A stretch of DNA of 64,000 nt, from positions 1 through 64,000 of the forward strand of contig CAVPWU010000004.1 of NCBI GenBank assembly GCA_963709665.1, written 5' to 3'. The notes under the pieces are model-generated. The model worked only from the letters and a program-made list of their open reading frames with translations. It was not told the DNA's origin and searched no databases. Source of the DNA: DASZIT01 sp963709665. Its GTDB lineage: Bacteria > Actinomycetota > Acidimicrobiia > Acidimicrobiales > RAAP-2. The stretch's first letter is position 1. The number at the start of each line of letters is the position of its first letter. A program made the translations under genes and the position numbers. Shown here piece after piece: positions 33,244 through 42,398 of this stretch.

Positions 33244-35934
33244 GTGGCCGGTCCGGGCGGGTTTGTTGGTCGTGAGCGTGAGCTCGGCGTGCTCGAGGAA
33301 CGGCTCTCCGAGGCACGAGCCGGTCGTCCACAGATCGTGTACTTGGAGGCGGCCCCCGGTTCGGGGAAGTCGACCCTCCTGTCCCACTTCGCCGTCTCCC
33401 TCAACGACGCCACGGTCCTCGCGCTAAGCGCTGACGAGGACGAGATGATGCTCTCCTACGGAGTCATCGACCAACTGCGACCGAGTGTCTCCAACGACCC
33501 GGGCGACGACCCGATGGTCGTCGGGGCACGGCTGGTCGATCTACTCGATCAATTGCAGGAGGACGGCCAGGTGGTGGTCCTGGTCGTCGACGATCTCCAG
33601 TGGATCGATCGAGCCTCTTCACGCGCCGTGCTGTTCGCGTTGCGCAGATTGCGAGCCGACACTGTGCTGACGGTGGTCGCCACCCGTGCCGACACACTGG
33701 GAGACTCGCCGTGGGCCCGCTTCGTGGCTGGCGACTCCCGGGTCACACGACTCCGGTTGGAAGGATTCACCCTCGACGACCTCGTTGACTTGGCTCGTGT
33801 GCTCGAGCTCGGCACGCTCACCCGAAAAGGGGCAGCCAGGCTGCTCGACCACACCGGGGGCCACCCCCTCTACTGTCGTGCGCTGCTCGAGGAGATCGGC
33901 GTTGCGCTACTCAATGCCGCGGGCCACGCCGGGCTCCCTGCACCCCGCGACCTCTCCGCGGTGATTCTTACCCGAGTCGCCGCCCTGCCCGCCGCGGCCC
34001 AGGCCTATCTCGCCGCCGCGTCGGTCCTCGGACAGCATGCACCCATTGGGGTCGCAGCTGTCGTGGCTGGCCTGGCCGACGCGCAGGAGGCAAGCGACGA
34101 TGCCATCGCTGCCGGACTGTTGGTCGAGGGACCTCACGCCGAGTTGAGCTTCGCCCACCCCCTCTACCGGGCGGCCATCTATGCCGACCTCAGACCGACC
34201 AACCGTCGAGGGCTCCATCAGGAGGCGGGGAAGGTGGTCGATGGTCGGGCGGGGATGGCCCACCGGGTGGCCGCCACGCTCGGTGCGGATGAGCAGCTGG
34301 CCAACGAACTCGAGGTGGCCGCGTCGATCAGTACCTCCGGTGGTGACTCGAGTGCAGCAGCGTGGGCGCTCGAGCAGGCCGCATCGCTGTCGGTGGACCG
34401 AGGGGAGCGGGAGCGTCGACTGCTCGATGCTGCCGTCGCCCACCTGAGTGCCGCCGACACCGATGGCGCGGCACGGGTCTTGGCCAGTTGCCAGGCCGCC
34501 AGTGCTCGACGTGATGCACTGACCGGGTTGCTCGGCGTCTATATGGGATCACCCGCTACCGAGTCTCGCCTGACCGCAGCATGGATGGACCACAATCCGG
34601 AAGTCGAGCCCACCATTGGTGCACGCGCCGCCACGTCCCTGGCCAACTGGATGGTCGTCGGTGGTCGGCCGGAGGAAGGGCTGGTCTGGGCAGAACGTGC
34701 GGTAGGGGCAACTGAGCCGGGTACCCCGCTGTGGGCTATGGCCAAGACCGCTGAGGCGTACTCGCTGACCAACGCCGGTCGATCGCCAGAGGGCCTCGAA
34801 GCACTCGGCTTTCTGCCCGTCGCGGCGAGCGAGGTGGCCCTGGTCGAGATCGATCCACTGATCATGCGAGGCATCGTGAAGATCTACGCCGATGACCTAT
34901 CCGGTGCCATCGCCGATCTGGGTGTGGCCGCCGCCCACCTCCGCTCGGGTGTCCCGTCGACCTATCCGGTCCCCTGTCTGTCGTATCTGAGCGAGGCTCA
35001 CTGCCGCCGGGGTGACTGGGATGCCGCGATGACCTATGCCCAGTTGGCGACCTCCGTCGCTCAGGATGCCGATCGTCCGTTCGATCTCGTGCGGGCTCAT
35101 GCGCGATCGGCCCAGGTGCTGACCGGTCGGGGCCAGTGGGCCGTTGCGGAAGAGTCCGTCGCTGCAGCCCGAGCAACGACGGCCCGGTTCCCTGCTGTGC
35201 TGGCGGTGGCGACCTGCGCCGCGGCCGGTGCTGGTTTGGCCTCGGCCCGAGGGGATCACCTCGGCGTGGTGGCGGCCGTCGAGCCGGTTCGCGCCACAGG
35301 CCGGCTCGCTGTGGCCGGCCGTCCGGGCATCTTCAACTGGCGGGCCAGCGAGATCGATGCGCTGACCGCGATGGCTCGGCTGGGGGAAGCCGGGGCCGCG
35401 CTTCGTGAGTTCGAGGCGGCATGTTCGGAGGTTCCCGTTCCTTCGGCTCTCCTCATGCTGGCCCGGTGCGAGGGCAATCTGGCCGCAGCGAGAGGTGATC
35501 GCTCCGGTGCGGAGGCGTCGTTCCGGCGAGGACATGTGCTCGCCCCCAGAGTGGCGATGCCGTTGGAGCTGGGCCTGTTTCACCTCGATGACGGGCGCCG
35601 TCTGCGCCAGGTGGGCCGACGATCAGAGGCCGTCGGCCAACTGGAGAAGGCCCACCGCCTCTTCTCTGACCTGGGTGCCGACCCCTACGTGCGGCAGTGT
35701 GCCGACGAGTTGGAGCTCTTGCAAGTGTCGGCCACGCCCGAGAGCCCCGAGGTCACGCTCGGGCTCAGTCGAGCGGAGATGGCGGTGGCCCGACTGGTCG
35801 CCACCGGGCTGACCAACCGTGAGGTGGCGGCTGAGCTGTATGTCTCGGTCAAAACCGTCGAATACCACCTCCGCAACAGCTTCATCAAGCTGGATATCAC
35901 CTCGCGGCGCCAGTTGGCCTCCCTGCTCCAGTGA
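33244..35934 (+). CDS. large AAA-ATPase LuxR (LAL) family regulator
   Basis: Protein of 896 residues, GTG start. N-terminal FVGRERELGVLEERL, Walker A EAAPGSGKST, Walker B VVLVVDDLQWID, a long TPR-like helical middle, and a C-terminal LuxR HTH (LSRAEMAVARLVATGLTNRE, then VAAELYVSVKTVEYHLRNSF). Length and order are those of LAL regulators such as MalT-like proteins. It probably activates the neighbouring MFS gene or the MMPL operon in response to a bound ligand. Confidence 0.9.
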   Translation: MAGPGGFVGRERELGVLEERLSEARAGRPQIVYLEAAPGSGKSTLLSHFAVSLNDATVLALSADEDEMMLSYGVIDQLRPSVSNDPGDDPMVVGARLVDLLDQLQEDGQVVVLVVDDLQWIDRASSRAVLFALRRLRADTVLTVVATRADTLGDSPWARFVAGDSRVTRLRLEGFTLDDLVDLARVLELGTLTRKGAARLLDHTGGHPLYCRALLEEIGVALLNAAGHAGLPAPRDLSAVILTRVAALPAAAQAYLAAASVLGQHAPIGVAAVVAGLADAQEASDDAIAAGLLVEGPHAELSFAHPLYRAAIYADLRPTNRRGLHQEAGKVVDGRAGMAHRVAATLGADEQLANELEVAASISTSGGDSSAAAWALEQAASLSVDRGERERRLLDAAVAHLSAADTDGAARVLASCQAASARRDALTGLLGVYMGSPATESRLTAAWMDHNPEVEPTIGARAATSLANWMVVGGRPEEGLVWAERAVGATEPGTPLWAMAKTAEAYSLTNAGRSPEGLEALGFLPVAASEVALVEIDPLIMRGIVKIYADDLSGAIADLGVAAAHLRSGVPSTYPVPCLSYLSEAHCRRGDWDAAMTYAQLATSVAQDADRPFDLVRAHARSAQVLTGRGQWAVAEESVAAARATTARFPAVLAVATCAAAGAGLASARGDHLGVVAAVEPVRATGRLAVAGRPGIFNWRASEIDALTAMARLGEAGAALREFEAACSEVPVPSALLMLARCEGNLAAARGDRSGAEASFRRGHVLAPRVAMPLELGLFHLDDGRRLRQVGRRSEAVGQLEKAHRLFSDLGADPYVRQCADELELLQVSATPESPEVTLGLSRAEMAVARLVATGLTNREVAAELYVSVKTVEYHLRNSFIKLDITSRRQLASLLQ

Positions 35935-36094
35935 GCTGACCGACTGCGTGTCAGTGACCCGAGGCCTGCGCCCCTGATTTACCGTGCCCGGGCTCATCCA
36001 CCTGGGGATACGCAGGCACCAGAGTGAAAACCAGGGTCAAACCTAGGGTCGTTCCCTGGGGATATCGCCGTGCGATTCCCGTTGACTGGTACCC

Positions 36095-36268
36095 ATGGAC
36101 GCCTCATCAACACCGAGTCGGACTGTACGCCTGCTTCTTGACGTCAACCGAGCCCCCGACAACCGGATCGAGGGTCGTATCGGCCCCGATGGTGCCGAAC
36201 GGGTTGACGACTGGACGGCCTTTTCCGGCGTGCTCGAGCTCCTCAAAGCGCTCGAAGACCTTGCCTGA
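36095..36268 (+). CDS. small protein (57 aa), unknown function
   Basis: Not an obvious shadow: ATG 36095 opens a 57-residue frame with a plausible soluble sequence, VRLLLDVNRAPDNRIEGRIG, then DDWTAFSGVLELLKALEDLA at the C-terminus. The layout (a short beta-strand region, then FSG-LELL-ALE-L helix) resembles small actinobacterial proteins of unknown function, which I cannot name. It lies between the LuxR and MMPL genes, in an otherwise empty 365-bp gap, and ends 31 bp before the MMPL start. Confidence 0.55.
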   Translation: MDASSTPSRTVRLLLDVNRAPDNRIEGRIGPDGAERVDDWTAFSGVLELLKALEDLA

Positions 36269-36299
36269 TGCCGTTGTCACCTCGGAAAGGACCCTCGTC

Positions 36300-38495
36300 A
36301 TGAGTCACCGCCTCTCAGCACCGTCCGCACAGCCAGACAGCAAGCGGCGACATGCCCGTCTCGTCCTGTGGGTGGCCGGCATCATCGCTCTGGTCGGCCT
36401 GGTGGGTGGTGGTATCGCCTCAGCCCACCTCACGTCATCGCTCAGCGATTACGACGCTCCCAGTTCGGCCGTGGTTGCTGCCCAGCACCAGGTACAGCGG
36501 GTGACCGGAGCAAACCCCGAGGAGGGGTACCTCGTCGTCGTCCGCACGGCCACGCCAATCACCACGTCCTCGGCCGTCCCGTCCCGGGTTGCCGCGGTGG
36601 TGTCGACCCTGCGGGCCCGTCCCGAGGTGAAGCGCGTCCTCGACTACGCCACCACCGGCGACTCGAGCATGATCTCGAGCAACGGGAAGCTCACCACAGT
36701 GGTAGCCACCGTCGGGGCCATCAACGAGCAGAAGGCCGTCACCGCACTACAGAACGCCATTGCCGCCCAACCGTCGCTCAGGACCAACACTTGGCTGGGT
36801 GGGCCCACCGTGGCCGGCGTCCAGATCGCATCGGTCTCCTCTCAGGACCTTGGGCGGGCTGAGCTCTTCGCCCTGCCTTTCCTGTTGTTGCTTCTGTTCT
36901 TCGTCTTCCGGGGGCTGCGGGCCGCGGCGGTGCCGCTGGTCGGAGCGGTGTTCGCCATCGCCGTGACCCTCGGTGTCATGGGTCTTGCCCTGGTAGTGGT
37001 CCCGCTTTCCATCTTCGCCCTCAACCTGGTCATCGCCCTCGGGATCGGGCTGTCGGTCGACTTCAGCCTGCTGATCATCTCCCGCTTCCGTGAGGAAGTC
37101 GGCCAAGGTGCTTCGATCGGCACCGCCTTGGCCACGGTCCGCCGGACCGCCGGTCACACCGTCCTCTTCAGCTCGTTGACCATTGCCGCAGCGCTGGCCA
37201 CCCTGGCCGTCTTCCCCGAGCGGTTCATCTACTCGATGGGGGTGGCGGGTGCCATCGTCGTCCTGGCCTCCGGCGCCTTCGCTCTCCTCGTCCTGCCGGC
37301 GATCCTCACCGTATTCGGCGGCCGGATCGCTCAGACTGCTGATTCCAAAGGCGGCCCCGCAGCTCAGGCGGCCACCGGGCGACGCTGGTATGCAACGGCC
37401 AGGCAGGTCATGAACCGGCCGGTCATCTGGGGAGCGGCGGCCGTCGTCGTGCTGGTGGTCCTGGCCTCGCCGTTCCTCCACGTGGCCTTCACCGGTGGCG
37501 ATGCCAGCGCCCTGCCCGCCAGCAGCTCAGCCGGAGCGGCCTACAACCTGGTGCAGAGCCAGTTTCCGTCCTTCTCCGAAGCGCCCGCCGGCGTCCTCGT
37601 CGACTCGAGTCACGTGACTTCGACGGCACTGGCCACCTACTCGGCCGCTGTGGCCCACGTTCCCGGCGTCAAGGAAGTGCCTACCTTCGAGCACCTGGGA
37701 GGGTCGCTGTGGGAGTCGAGCGTGGTGCTGACCGACGCACCACTGTCGCCGACCGCCCAGCGGGCTGTCGAGTCGATTCAGGCCCTTTCCGGACCAGGTC
37801 AGGTGACGGTCATCGGGCAGACCGCCTCCTTCGTCAGTCTTCAGCACAGCCTCAAGTCCCACATGCCGGTGGTCCTCGGGCTGATCGTCCTGATCGCACT
37901 GGTGATGCTGTTCGCCATGACCCGCTCGGTGACCCTTCCGCTCATGGCCGTGGTCATGAACTTCTTCACCATCCTGGCCACCTACGGGGTGCTGGTCTGG
38001 GGCTTCCAGCGGGGCCACCTGAGTCGCCTGCTCGGGTTCCATGCTCCGGGAGCGCTCCAGTCGACCTCGCTGATCATCATCCTGGCTGTGGTGTTCGGTC
38101 TGTCCACCGACTACGGGGTGTTCCTCCTCGGGAGGATCAAAGAGGAGCACGACGCTGGGGCATCACCGGACGAGGCGGTGGCCCTGGGCATGGCCCACAC
38201 CGGAGGCATCGTTACCGCCGCGGCCTGCTGCCTGGCGGTGGCCATGGGGGCTCTCGTGTTGTCCCGGCTGGTGTTCGTGAAGGAGATCGGGCTGGGCGTG
38301 GCGTTCGCCGTCCTTCTCGATGCCACGCTGGTCCGGGCGGTACTGGTCCCCGCCACGATGAAGCTGCTCGGAGCGGCGGCCTGGTGGAATCCGTTCTCCC
38401 GACGCCCAGTACTGACGCCGCTCTCTCCGCTCGCACCTTCCTGGCCGTCCGTGCCGGTGACGGTCCGCAGTGCGGATCTCGAGGAGGTGCGGTGA
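36300..38495 (+). CDS. MMPL/RND-family membrane transporter
   Basis: Protein of 731 residues; ATG 36300 after AAAGGA. Two repeats, each with one leading membrane helix, an external domain and a five-helix bundle: VLWVAGIIALVGLVGGGIAS at the start, LPFLLLLLFFVF to LNLVIALGIGLSVDFSLLII in the first half, VLGLIVLIALVMLFAMT and VVFGLSTDYGVFLLGRIKEE in the second. The GxSxDFxxL and GLSTDYxxFLL motifs carry the proton-relay Asp and Tyr residues of MmpL proteins. Probably exports a lipid or drug. First gene of a run ending at 41421. Confidence 0.9.
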   Translation: MSHRLSAPSAQPDSKRRHARLVLWVAGIIALVGLVGGGIASAHLTSSLSDYDAPSSAVVAAQHQVQRVTGANPEEGYLVVVRTATPITTSSAVPSRVAAVVSTLRARPEVKRVLDYATTGDSSMISSNGKLTTVVATVGAINEQKAVTALQNAIAAQPSLRTNTWLGGPTVAGVQIASVSSQDLGRAELFALPFLLLLLFFVFRGLRAAAVPLVGAVFAIAVTLGVMGLALVVVPLSIFALNLVIALGIGLSVDFSLLIISRFREEVGQGASIGTALATVRRTAGHTVLFSSLTIAAALATLAVFPERFIYSMGVAGAIVVLASGAFALLVLPAILTVFGGRIAQTADSKGGPAAQAATGRRWYATARQVMNRPVIWGAAAVVVLVVLASPFLHVAFTGGDASALPASSSAGAAYNLVQSQFPSFSEAPAGVLVDSSHVTSTALATYSAAVAHVPGVKEVPTFEHLGGSLWESSVVLTDAPLSPTAQRAVESIQALSGPGQVTVIGQTASFVSLQHSLKSHMPVVLGLIVLIALVMLFAMTRSVTLPLMAVVMNFFTILATYGVLVWGFQRGHLSRLLGFHAPGALQSTSLIIILAVVFGLSTDYGVFLLGRIKEEHDAGASPDEAVALGMAHTGGIVTAAACCLAVAMGALVLSRLVFVKEIGLGVAFAVLLDATLVRAVLVPATMKLLGAAAWWNPFSRRPVLTPLSPLAPSWPSVPVTVRSADLEEVR

Positions 38496-39121
38496 TGACC
38501 ACCTTCCGACCCTTCTTCAACCCGGCCAGCGGTGAGTGGATCGAGTACACCACCGTGGCCGAGGACAGCCATGGTGAGCTGGTCCGCTTCACCTGGCGCA
38601 GTATGCCCGGCGGGGTGATCTCCGAGCATGTCCACCCTCACCAGGAGGAGCGGTTCACCATCGTCTCGGGTGAGGCCTCCTTCACCCTCGACGGCGAACC
38701 GATCACCGCCACGGCGGGGGACACCATCGTCGTACCTCCCGGCGTTCCGCACTCCGAGGGGAATCTCGGCACGGTCGAGATCACCGGCGTGGTCGAACTC
38801 CGTCCGGCCCTGCACACCAAGGAGTTCCATGAGGCGTTGGCCGGACTGGTTGCCGACGGGAGAACGAGCGCCCGCGGGGCGCCCAAGAACCCGCTGCAGC
38901 TCGGCGCCACCTTCTGGCACTTCCGCCATGAGAGCCGGGTGACCTCCCCTCCGATCTGGGTCCAGAACCTGGTCTTCCCGCCGCTGTGGGCAGCGGCCAA
39001 GGTGTTCGGGCTTCGTCCCTACCATCAGCGGTGGGACAGCACTGATTCTGGAACTCCCGCTGACTCGTCACTTCCGGACCCGGCCACGTCGCGCTCTGCC
39101 AAGGGAACCGATCATGGCTGA
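38495..39121 (+). CDS. cupin-domain protein
   Basis: Protein of 208 residues; ATG shares one base with the MMPL stop. Cupin motif 1 (ISEHVHPHQEERFTIVSGEA) and motif 2 (DTIVVPPGVPHSEGN) are clear. The C-terminal part (TFWHFRHESRV, then WAAAKVFGLRPYHQRW) is membrane-adjacent in character, as in actinobacterial cupins next to transport genes. Function unknown; its end overlaps the next gene by 8 bp. Confidence 0.78.
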   Translation: MTTFRPFFNPASGEWIEYTTVAEDSHGELVRFTWRSMPGGVISEHVHPHQEERFTIVSGEASFTLDGEPITATAGDTIVVPPGVPHSEGNLGTVEITGVVELRPALHTKEFHEALAGLVADGRTSARGAPKNPLQLGATFWHFRHESRVTSPPIWVQNLVFPPLWAAAKVFGLRPYHQRWDSTDSGTPADSSLPDPATSRSAKGTDHG

Positions 39122-40139
39122 TCGTCCTCTGCACGTCGTGTTCGGCGCCGGCAATGTCGGCCGGGCCCTCGTGGTCCAATTGTCGGAGCTCGGTCTCACC
39201 GTCCGGGTAGTGACCCGAACCCAACCGTCAGGACTGCCCAAGGGAGTGCAGTGGCGAGGGGCGGACGCAGCCGACGCAATGGCTGCGACCGAGGCGGCCC
39301 GTGGCGCTGTAGTCATCTACCAGTGCCTGAACGCCCGCTACGCCAAGTGGACGACTCGGTTCCCGCCGCTGCAACGAGGCGTCCTGGCTGCAGCCGAGGG
39401 GAACGGAGCACTACTGGTCAGCCTGGAGAACCTTTACGGCTACGGTCCGACCGCCGGGACACCCATGACCGAGGACCTGCCTCTTGTGGCGACGACCGTC
39501 AAAGGACGGACTCGGGCGGCGATGACCCGGGAGCTGCTTGATGCCCGGGACGTCGGTCGGGTCCACATCGCCATTGGCAGGGCATCGGACTTTTTCGGGG
39601 CCGGCGTCACCGACGGCTCGACGCTGGGGGAGCGGATCTTCGGCAACGCTCTGGTCGGCCGGCGAGCCGACTTCATTGGCAATCCTGAGCTTCCCCACAC
39701 CTACAGCTACGTGCCCGACATCGCCCGGGGCCTGGCCACCCTCGGCACCGACCAGCGGGCGGTGGACCAGGTCTGGCACCTGCCGGGACCCGAGACCGTC
39801 AACACCCGGCAGATACTCGATCTCATCGCTGACGAGGTCGGCCATCCCGTCGAGAGCCGATCGGCTTCGAAGCTGGTCCTGCGAGGCCTCGGCCTGTTCA
39901 ACCCGGTGCTGCGGTCGATGGTCGAGATGACCTATCAGTTCGAGCAGCCCTTCGTGCTCGATACCTCCAGGTACGAAGCCACCTTTGGGACGAGCGGCAC
40001 TCCCCTCCGCCAGGCCATTGCCGCCACTGTCGCCTGGTACCGGGATCAGTCAGTCCGTCCCCGGAGCGATCGACCCATCTCCATCTCGACTTCGCTGTCC
40101 GGATCTCCCGAGACAGTACGAAAGGAACAGCAATCATGA
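39114..40139 (+). CDS. NAD-dependent epimerase/dehydratase-like protein
   Basis: Protein of 341 residues. N-terminal Rossmann motif VVFGAGNVGRALVVQL, then VYGYGPTAGTP-like (ENLYGYGPTAGTPMTED) in place of the usual YxxxK, and HTYSYVPDIARGLATL in the second half. An extended SDR (atypical); the Tyr/Lys pair is not obvious, so it may bind NAD without classic epimerase chemistry. ATGA overlap with the next gene. Confidence 0.8.
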   Translation: MADRPLHVVFGAGNVGRALVVQLSELGLTVRVVTRTQPSGLPKGVQWRGADAADAMAATEAARGAVVIYQCLNARYAKWTTRFPPLQRGVLAAAEGNGALLVSLENLYGYGPTAGTPMTEDLPLVATTVKGRTRAAMTRELLDARDVGRVHIAIGRASDFFGAGVTDGSTLGERIFGNALVGRRADFIGNPELPHTYSYVPDIARGLATLGTDQRAVDQVWHLPGPETVNTRQILDLIADEVGHPVESRSASKLVLRGLGLFNPVLRSMVEMTYQFEQPFVLDTSRYEATFGTSGTPLRQAIAATVAWYRDQSVRPRSDRPISISTSLSGSPETVRKEQQS

Positions 40140-40990
40140 ATCCGATCACTACGATCCCCGCCCAGGGAACCCGGTTCCTCACCCGGCCGGAAGGGAAGGT
40201 CGGCTATGACATAGCCGGCACCGGGCCGCTGGTCGTCCTCGTCCCCGGCATGGGCGATCTCCGGGGCACCTATCGATTCCTGGCCCCGACCCTTCGGTCG
40301 AACGGTTACCGGGTCGCCTGCACGGACCTCCGGGGGCACGGCGACAGCGATGCGACGTTCGCCTCCTACGGAGATGTCGACACGGCGAGCGACGTCGCGG
40401 CGCTTATCGACGAGCTCGGCGGTCCGGCGGTCATCGTTGGCAACTCCATGGCCGCCGGGGCTGCAGCACTCGTGAGCGCGGATCGCCCCGACCTGGTCGA
40501 CGGCCTCGTGCTCGTCGGCCCCTTTGTTCGCAACGGCAAGGTGAGCGCTGTCCAGCGGATCCTCCTGCGGGTGGCAATGGCTCGGCCCTGGGCCGCCGCA
40601 TCCTGGAAGTCCTACATGCCGAAGCTCTATGCCGGCCATCGGCCCGATGACTTCGATGAGTACCGGGACACGGTGGTGGCGAGTCTCCGTCGTCCCGGGT
40701 ACGCCAAGGCGTTCTCGTTGACCACCCGAACCGATCATGATCCGGCGGAAGCCCGGCTGATGGATGTGTCGGTCCCGACCTTGGTCATCATGGGGGAGCG
40801 GGACCCGGACTTCCCCGACCCCTCGGGGGAGGCGACCTGGATCGCTGAGACGTTGAATGCATCGGTGGTCATGGTCCCCGAAGCCGGACACTATCCCCAG
40901 TCCCAACAGCCTAGGCTCACCACAGAGGCCGTCTTGGACTTCCTTGCGACATTGACGCTGGGCGCTGACAAACAGGAGAGGGTCCGTTGA
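40136..40990 (+). CDS. alpha/beta-fold hydrolase
   Basis: Protein of 284 residues. VLVPGMGDLRGTYRFLAP (oxyanion region), DLRGHGDSDATF, nucleophile elbow IVGNSMAAGAA (G-N-S-M-A), acid in MGERDPDFPD and final His in PEAGHYPQSQ. Probable esterase-like enzyme; substrate unknown. Confidence 0.85.
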   Translation: MNPITTIPAQGTRFLTRPEGKVGYDIAGTGPLVVLVPGMGDLRGTYRFLAPTLRSNGYRVACTDLRGHGDSDATFASYGDVDTASDVAALIDELGGPAVIVGNSMAAGAAALVSADRPDLVDGLVLVGPFVRNGKVSAVQRILLRVAMARPWAAASWKSYMPKLYAGHRPDDFDEYRDTVVASLRRPGYAKAFSLTTRTDHDPAEARLMDVSVPTLVIMGERDPDFPDPSGEATWIAETLNASVVMVPEAGHYPQSQQPRLTTEAVLDFLATLTLGADKQERVR

Positions 40991-41421
40991 CCACCCGGGC
41001 AATCGACCAGACCACCGAATCTTTCTCGGACGGCACCGTTTCGGGGGCGCCACGTCTGTGGCTGCGGCTCGAGGCCGCGGCTCTCCTGACGGGGGCGCTG
41101 ATCGCTTACTCGACCACGGGGCAGCACTGGTGGCTGGTGCCGGTTGTTGTCCTGCTTCCCGATCTGGCGATGACGGGCTACGTGGGCGGAACACGAATCG
41201 GGGCCTTCCTCTACAACCTGGCCCATGCCACTCCCGTGCCCGCGATGGTGATTGGTCTGGGCTGGTGGCAGCACCGACCACTCGTACTCGGGTTGGGACT
41301 CGTCTGGCTTGCTCACATTGGGCTCGACCGCCTGATGGGGTACGGACTCAAGTACGACGACCACTTTCAGCACACCCACCTCGGCATACTCGGCGGGGAC
41401 AGAAGAACGTCGATCGGCTGA
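40987..41421 (+). CDS. DUF4260-like membrane protein
   Basis: Protein of 144 residues, TTG start overlapping the hydrolase stop. Pattern LWLRLEAAALLTGALIAYST, LVPVVVLLPDLAMTGYVGG, LYNLAHATPVPAMVIGLGWW and HIGLDRLMGYGLKYDDHFQHTHLG matches the DUF4260 family, small four-helix membrane proteins of unknown function. Confidence 0.82.
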   Translation: MTTRAIDQTTESFSDGTVSGAPRLWLRLEAAALLTGALIAYSTTGQHWWLVPVVVLLPDLAMTGYVGGTRIGAFLYNLAHATPVPAMVIGLGWWQHRPLVLGLGLVWLAHIGLDRLMGYGLKYDDHFQHTHLGILGGDRRTSIG

Positions 41422-41445
41422 CCAGCCGCGGTGGATGGTAGTCTC

Positions 41446-41465
41446 TATTCGTGGTGCCACGAATA
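41446..41465. promoter_or_regulatory. perfect palindrome across the start codon of the AbiEi-like gene
   Basis: TATTCGTGGTGCCACGAATA: two 9-bp arms around a 2-bp centre. It contains the GTG start at 41451. A protein bound here would block initiation directly; autoregulation by the AbiEi-like product is likely. Confidence 0.7.
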
Positions 41466-42398
41466 GCGAACGGTCGGGGCCTGATTGAGGCTCTCGAGCA
41501 GGCGGGCATCTCCCCTGTTCGGGTGGCGGGCGACCGTGTCGAGATCGCCGGTGTGCCCTTCGCCGTCAACGAACTGAAGGTGGTGCGCGAAAGCGATGCT
41601 CGCCTCCTTGCTCACCAACATGAGGGAGACGGTGAGTCAGCGACGATCATCGTCGCTGACCGCATTTCAACAGCGGCGAGAGAAGAGCTGAGTCGGGCCG
41701 GCCTGGCCTGGTTCGACCGAAGGGGGCACCTCTGGGTCAGGGCCCCAGGCCTCTTCGTCAATGCCGAAGTCTCCTCAGGGTCAGTGGTGCCTTCCCGAAG
41801 GGTCGTCAGCGTGTTCAGAGGAACAGGTCTCGATGTGGCCCTGGCGCTACTCGTCAACCCCGAGGAGCCCCAGGGTGTGCATGCCGTTGCCCGGCAGATC
41901 GATCGGTCCCCGGGCCGGGTGTCGGAAATCCTGTCCGAGCTCCGGAGCCAGGGGTTGGTGGGCTCGGACAACCGGCCGTTCGTGCCCGAGCTGTTCTGGG
42001 CCGTTGCCGAGGAGTGGAAACCCCGTTGGCATCCAATGCCTCAGGCTCCACCTCCCGACCCGCCCGATCGGTTCCGACTGAGTGGGACCCTCGGTGCCGT
42101 CTCCCTCGGTGCACCGGTAGCCGCCGGACCCGCGGGAGGGTGGCCCAGGCTCTACGTCGCCGACGACACTGACCTGGCCACAGTGGTCGGTGCCTACGGC
42201 GCTCCGTCCGGCTGGACGGGATCAGAGATCGCGGTGTGTCCGTCCCGGTATGGGTTCACCCTGCCCTCGACGACGAGCCGGGACGGCTTCCTCGTGGCCA
42301 ACGGCCTGATCATCGCCCTGGACCTTGCCCAGGACCGGGCTCGCGGTAGGGAGATACTCGACGGCTGGAACCCTCAGGAGACTGTTCGTGTCTGGTGA
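41451..42398 (+). CDS. AbiEi-like regulator/antitoxin of a nucleotidyltransferase pair
   Basis: Protein of 315 residues. A first domain (about 1-100) is mixed alpha/beta (VEIAGVPFAVNELKVVRESD, LAWFDRRGHLWVRAPGLFVN). A winged helix follows (VALALLVNPEEPQGVHAVAR, DRSPGRVSEILSELRSQGLV), then a C-terminal alpha/beta domain (LYVADDTDLATVVGAYGAPS). It overlaps the nucleotidyltransferase gene by 11 bp, as in AbiE-type bicistronic toxin-antitoxin systems. The assignment rests on architecture and pairing rather than a diagnostic motif. Confidence 0.65.
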   Translation: MVPRIANGRGLIEALEQAGISPVRVAGDRVEIAGVPFAVNELKVVRESDARLLAHQHEGDGESATIIVADRISTAAREELSRAGLAWFDRRGHLWVRAPGLFVNAEVSSGSVVPSRRVVSVFRGTGLDVALALLVNPEEPQGVHAVARQIDRSPGRVSEILSELRSQGLVGSDNRPFVPELFWAVAEEWKPRWHPMPQAPPPDPPDRFRLSGTLGAVSLGAPVAAGPAGGWPRLYVADDTDLATVVGAYGAPSGWTGSEIAVCPSRYGFTLPSTTSRDGFLVANGLIIALDLAQDRARGREILDGWNPQETVRVW

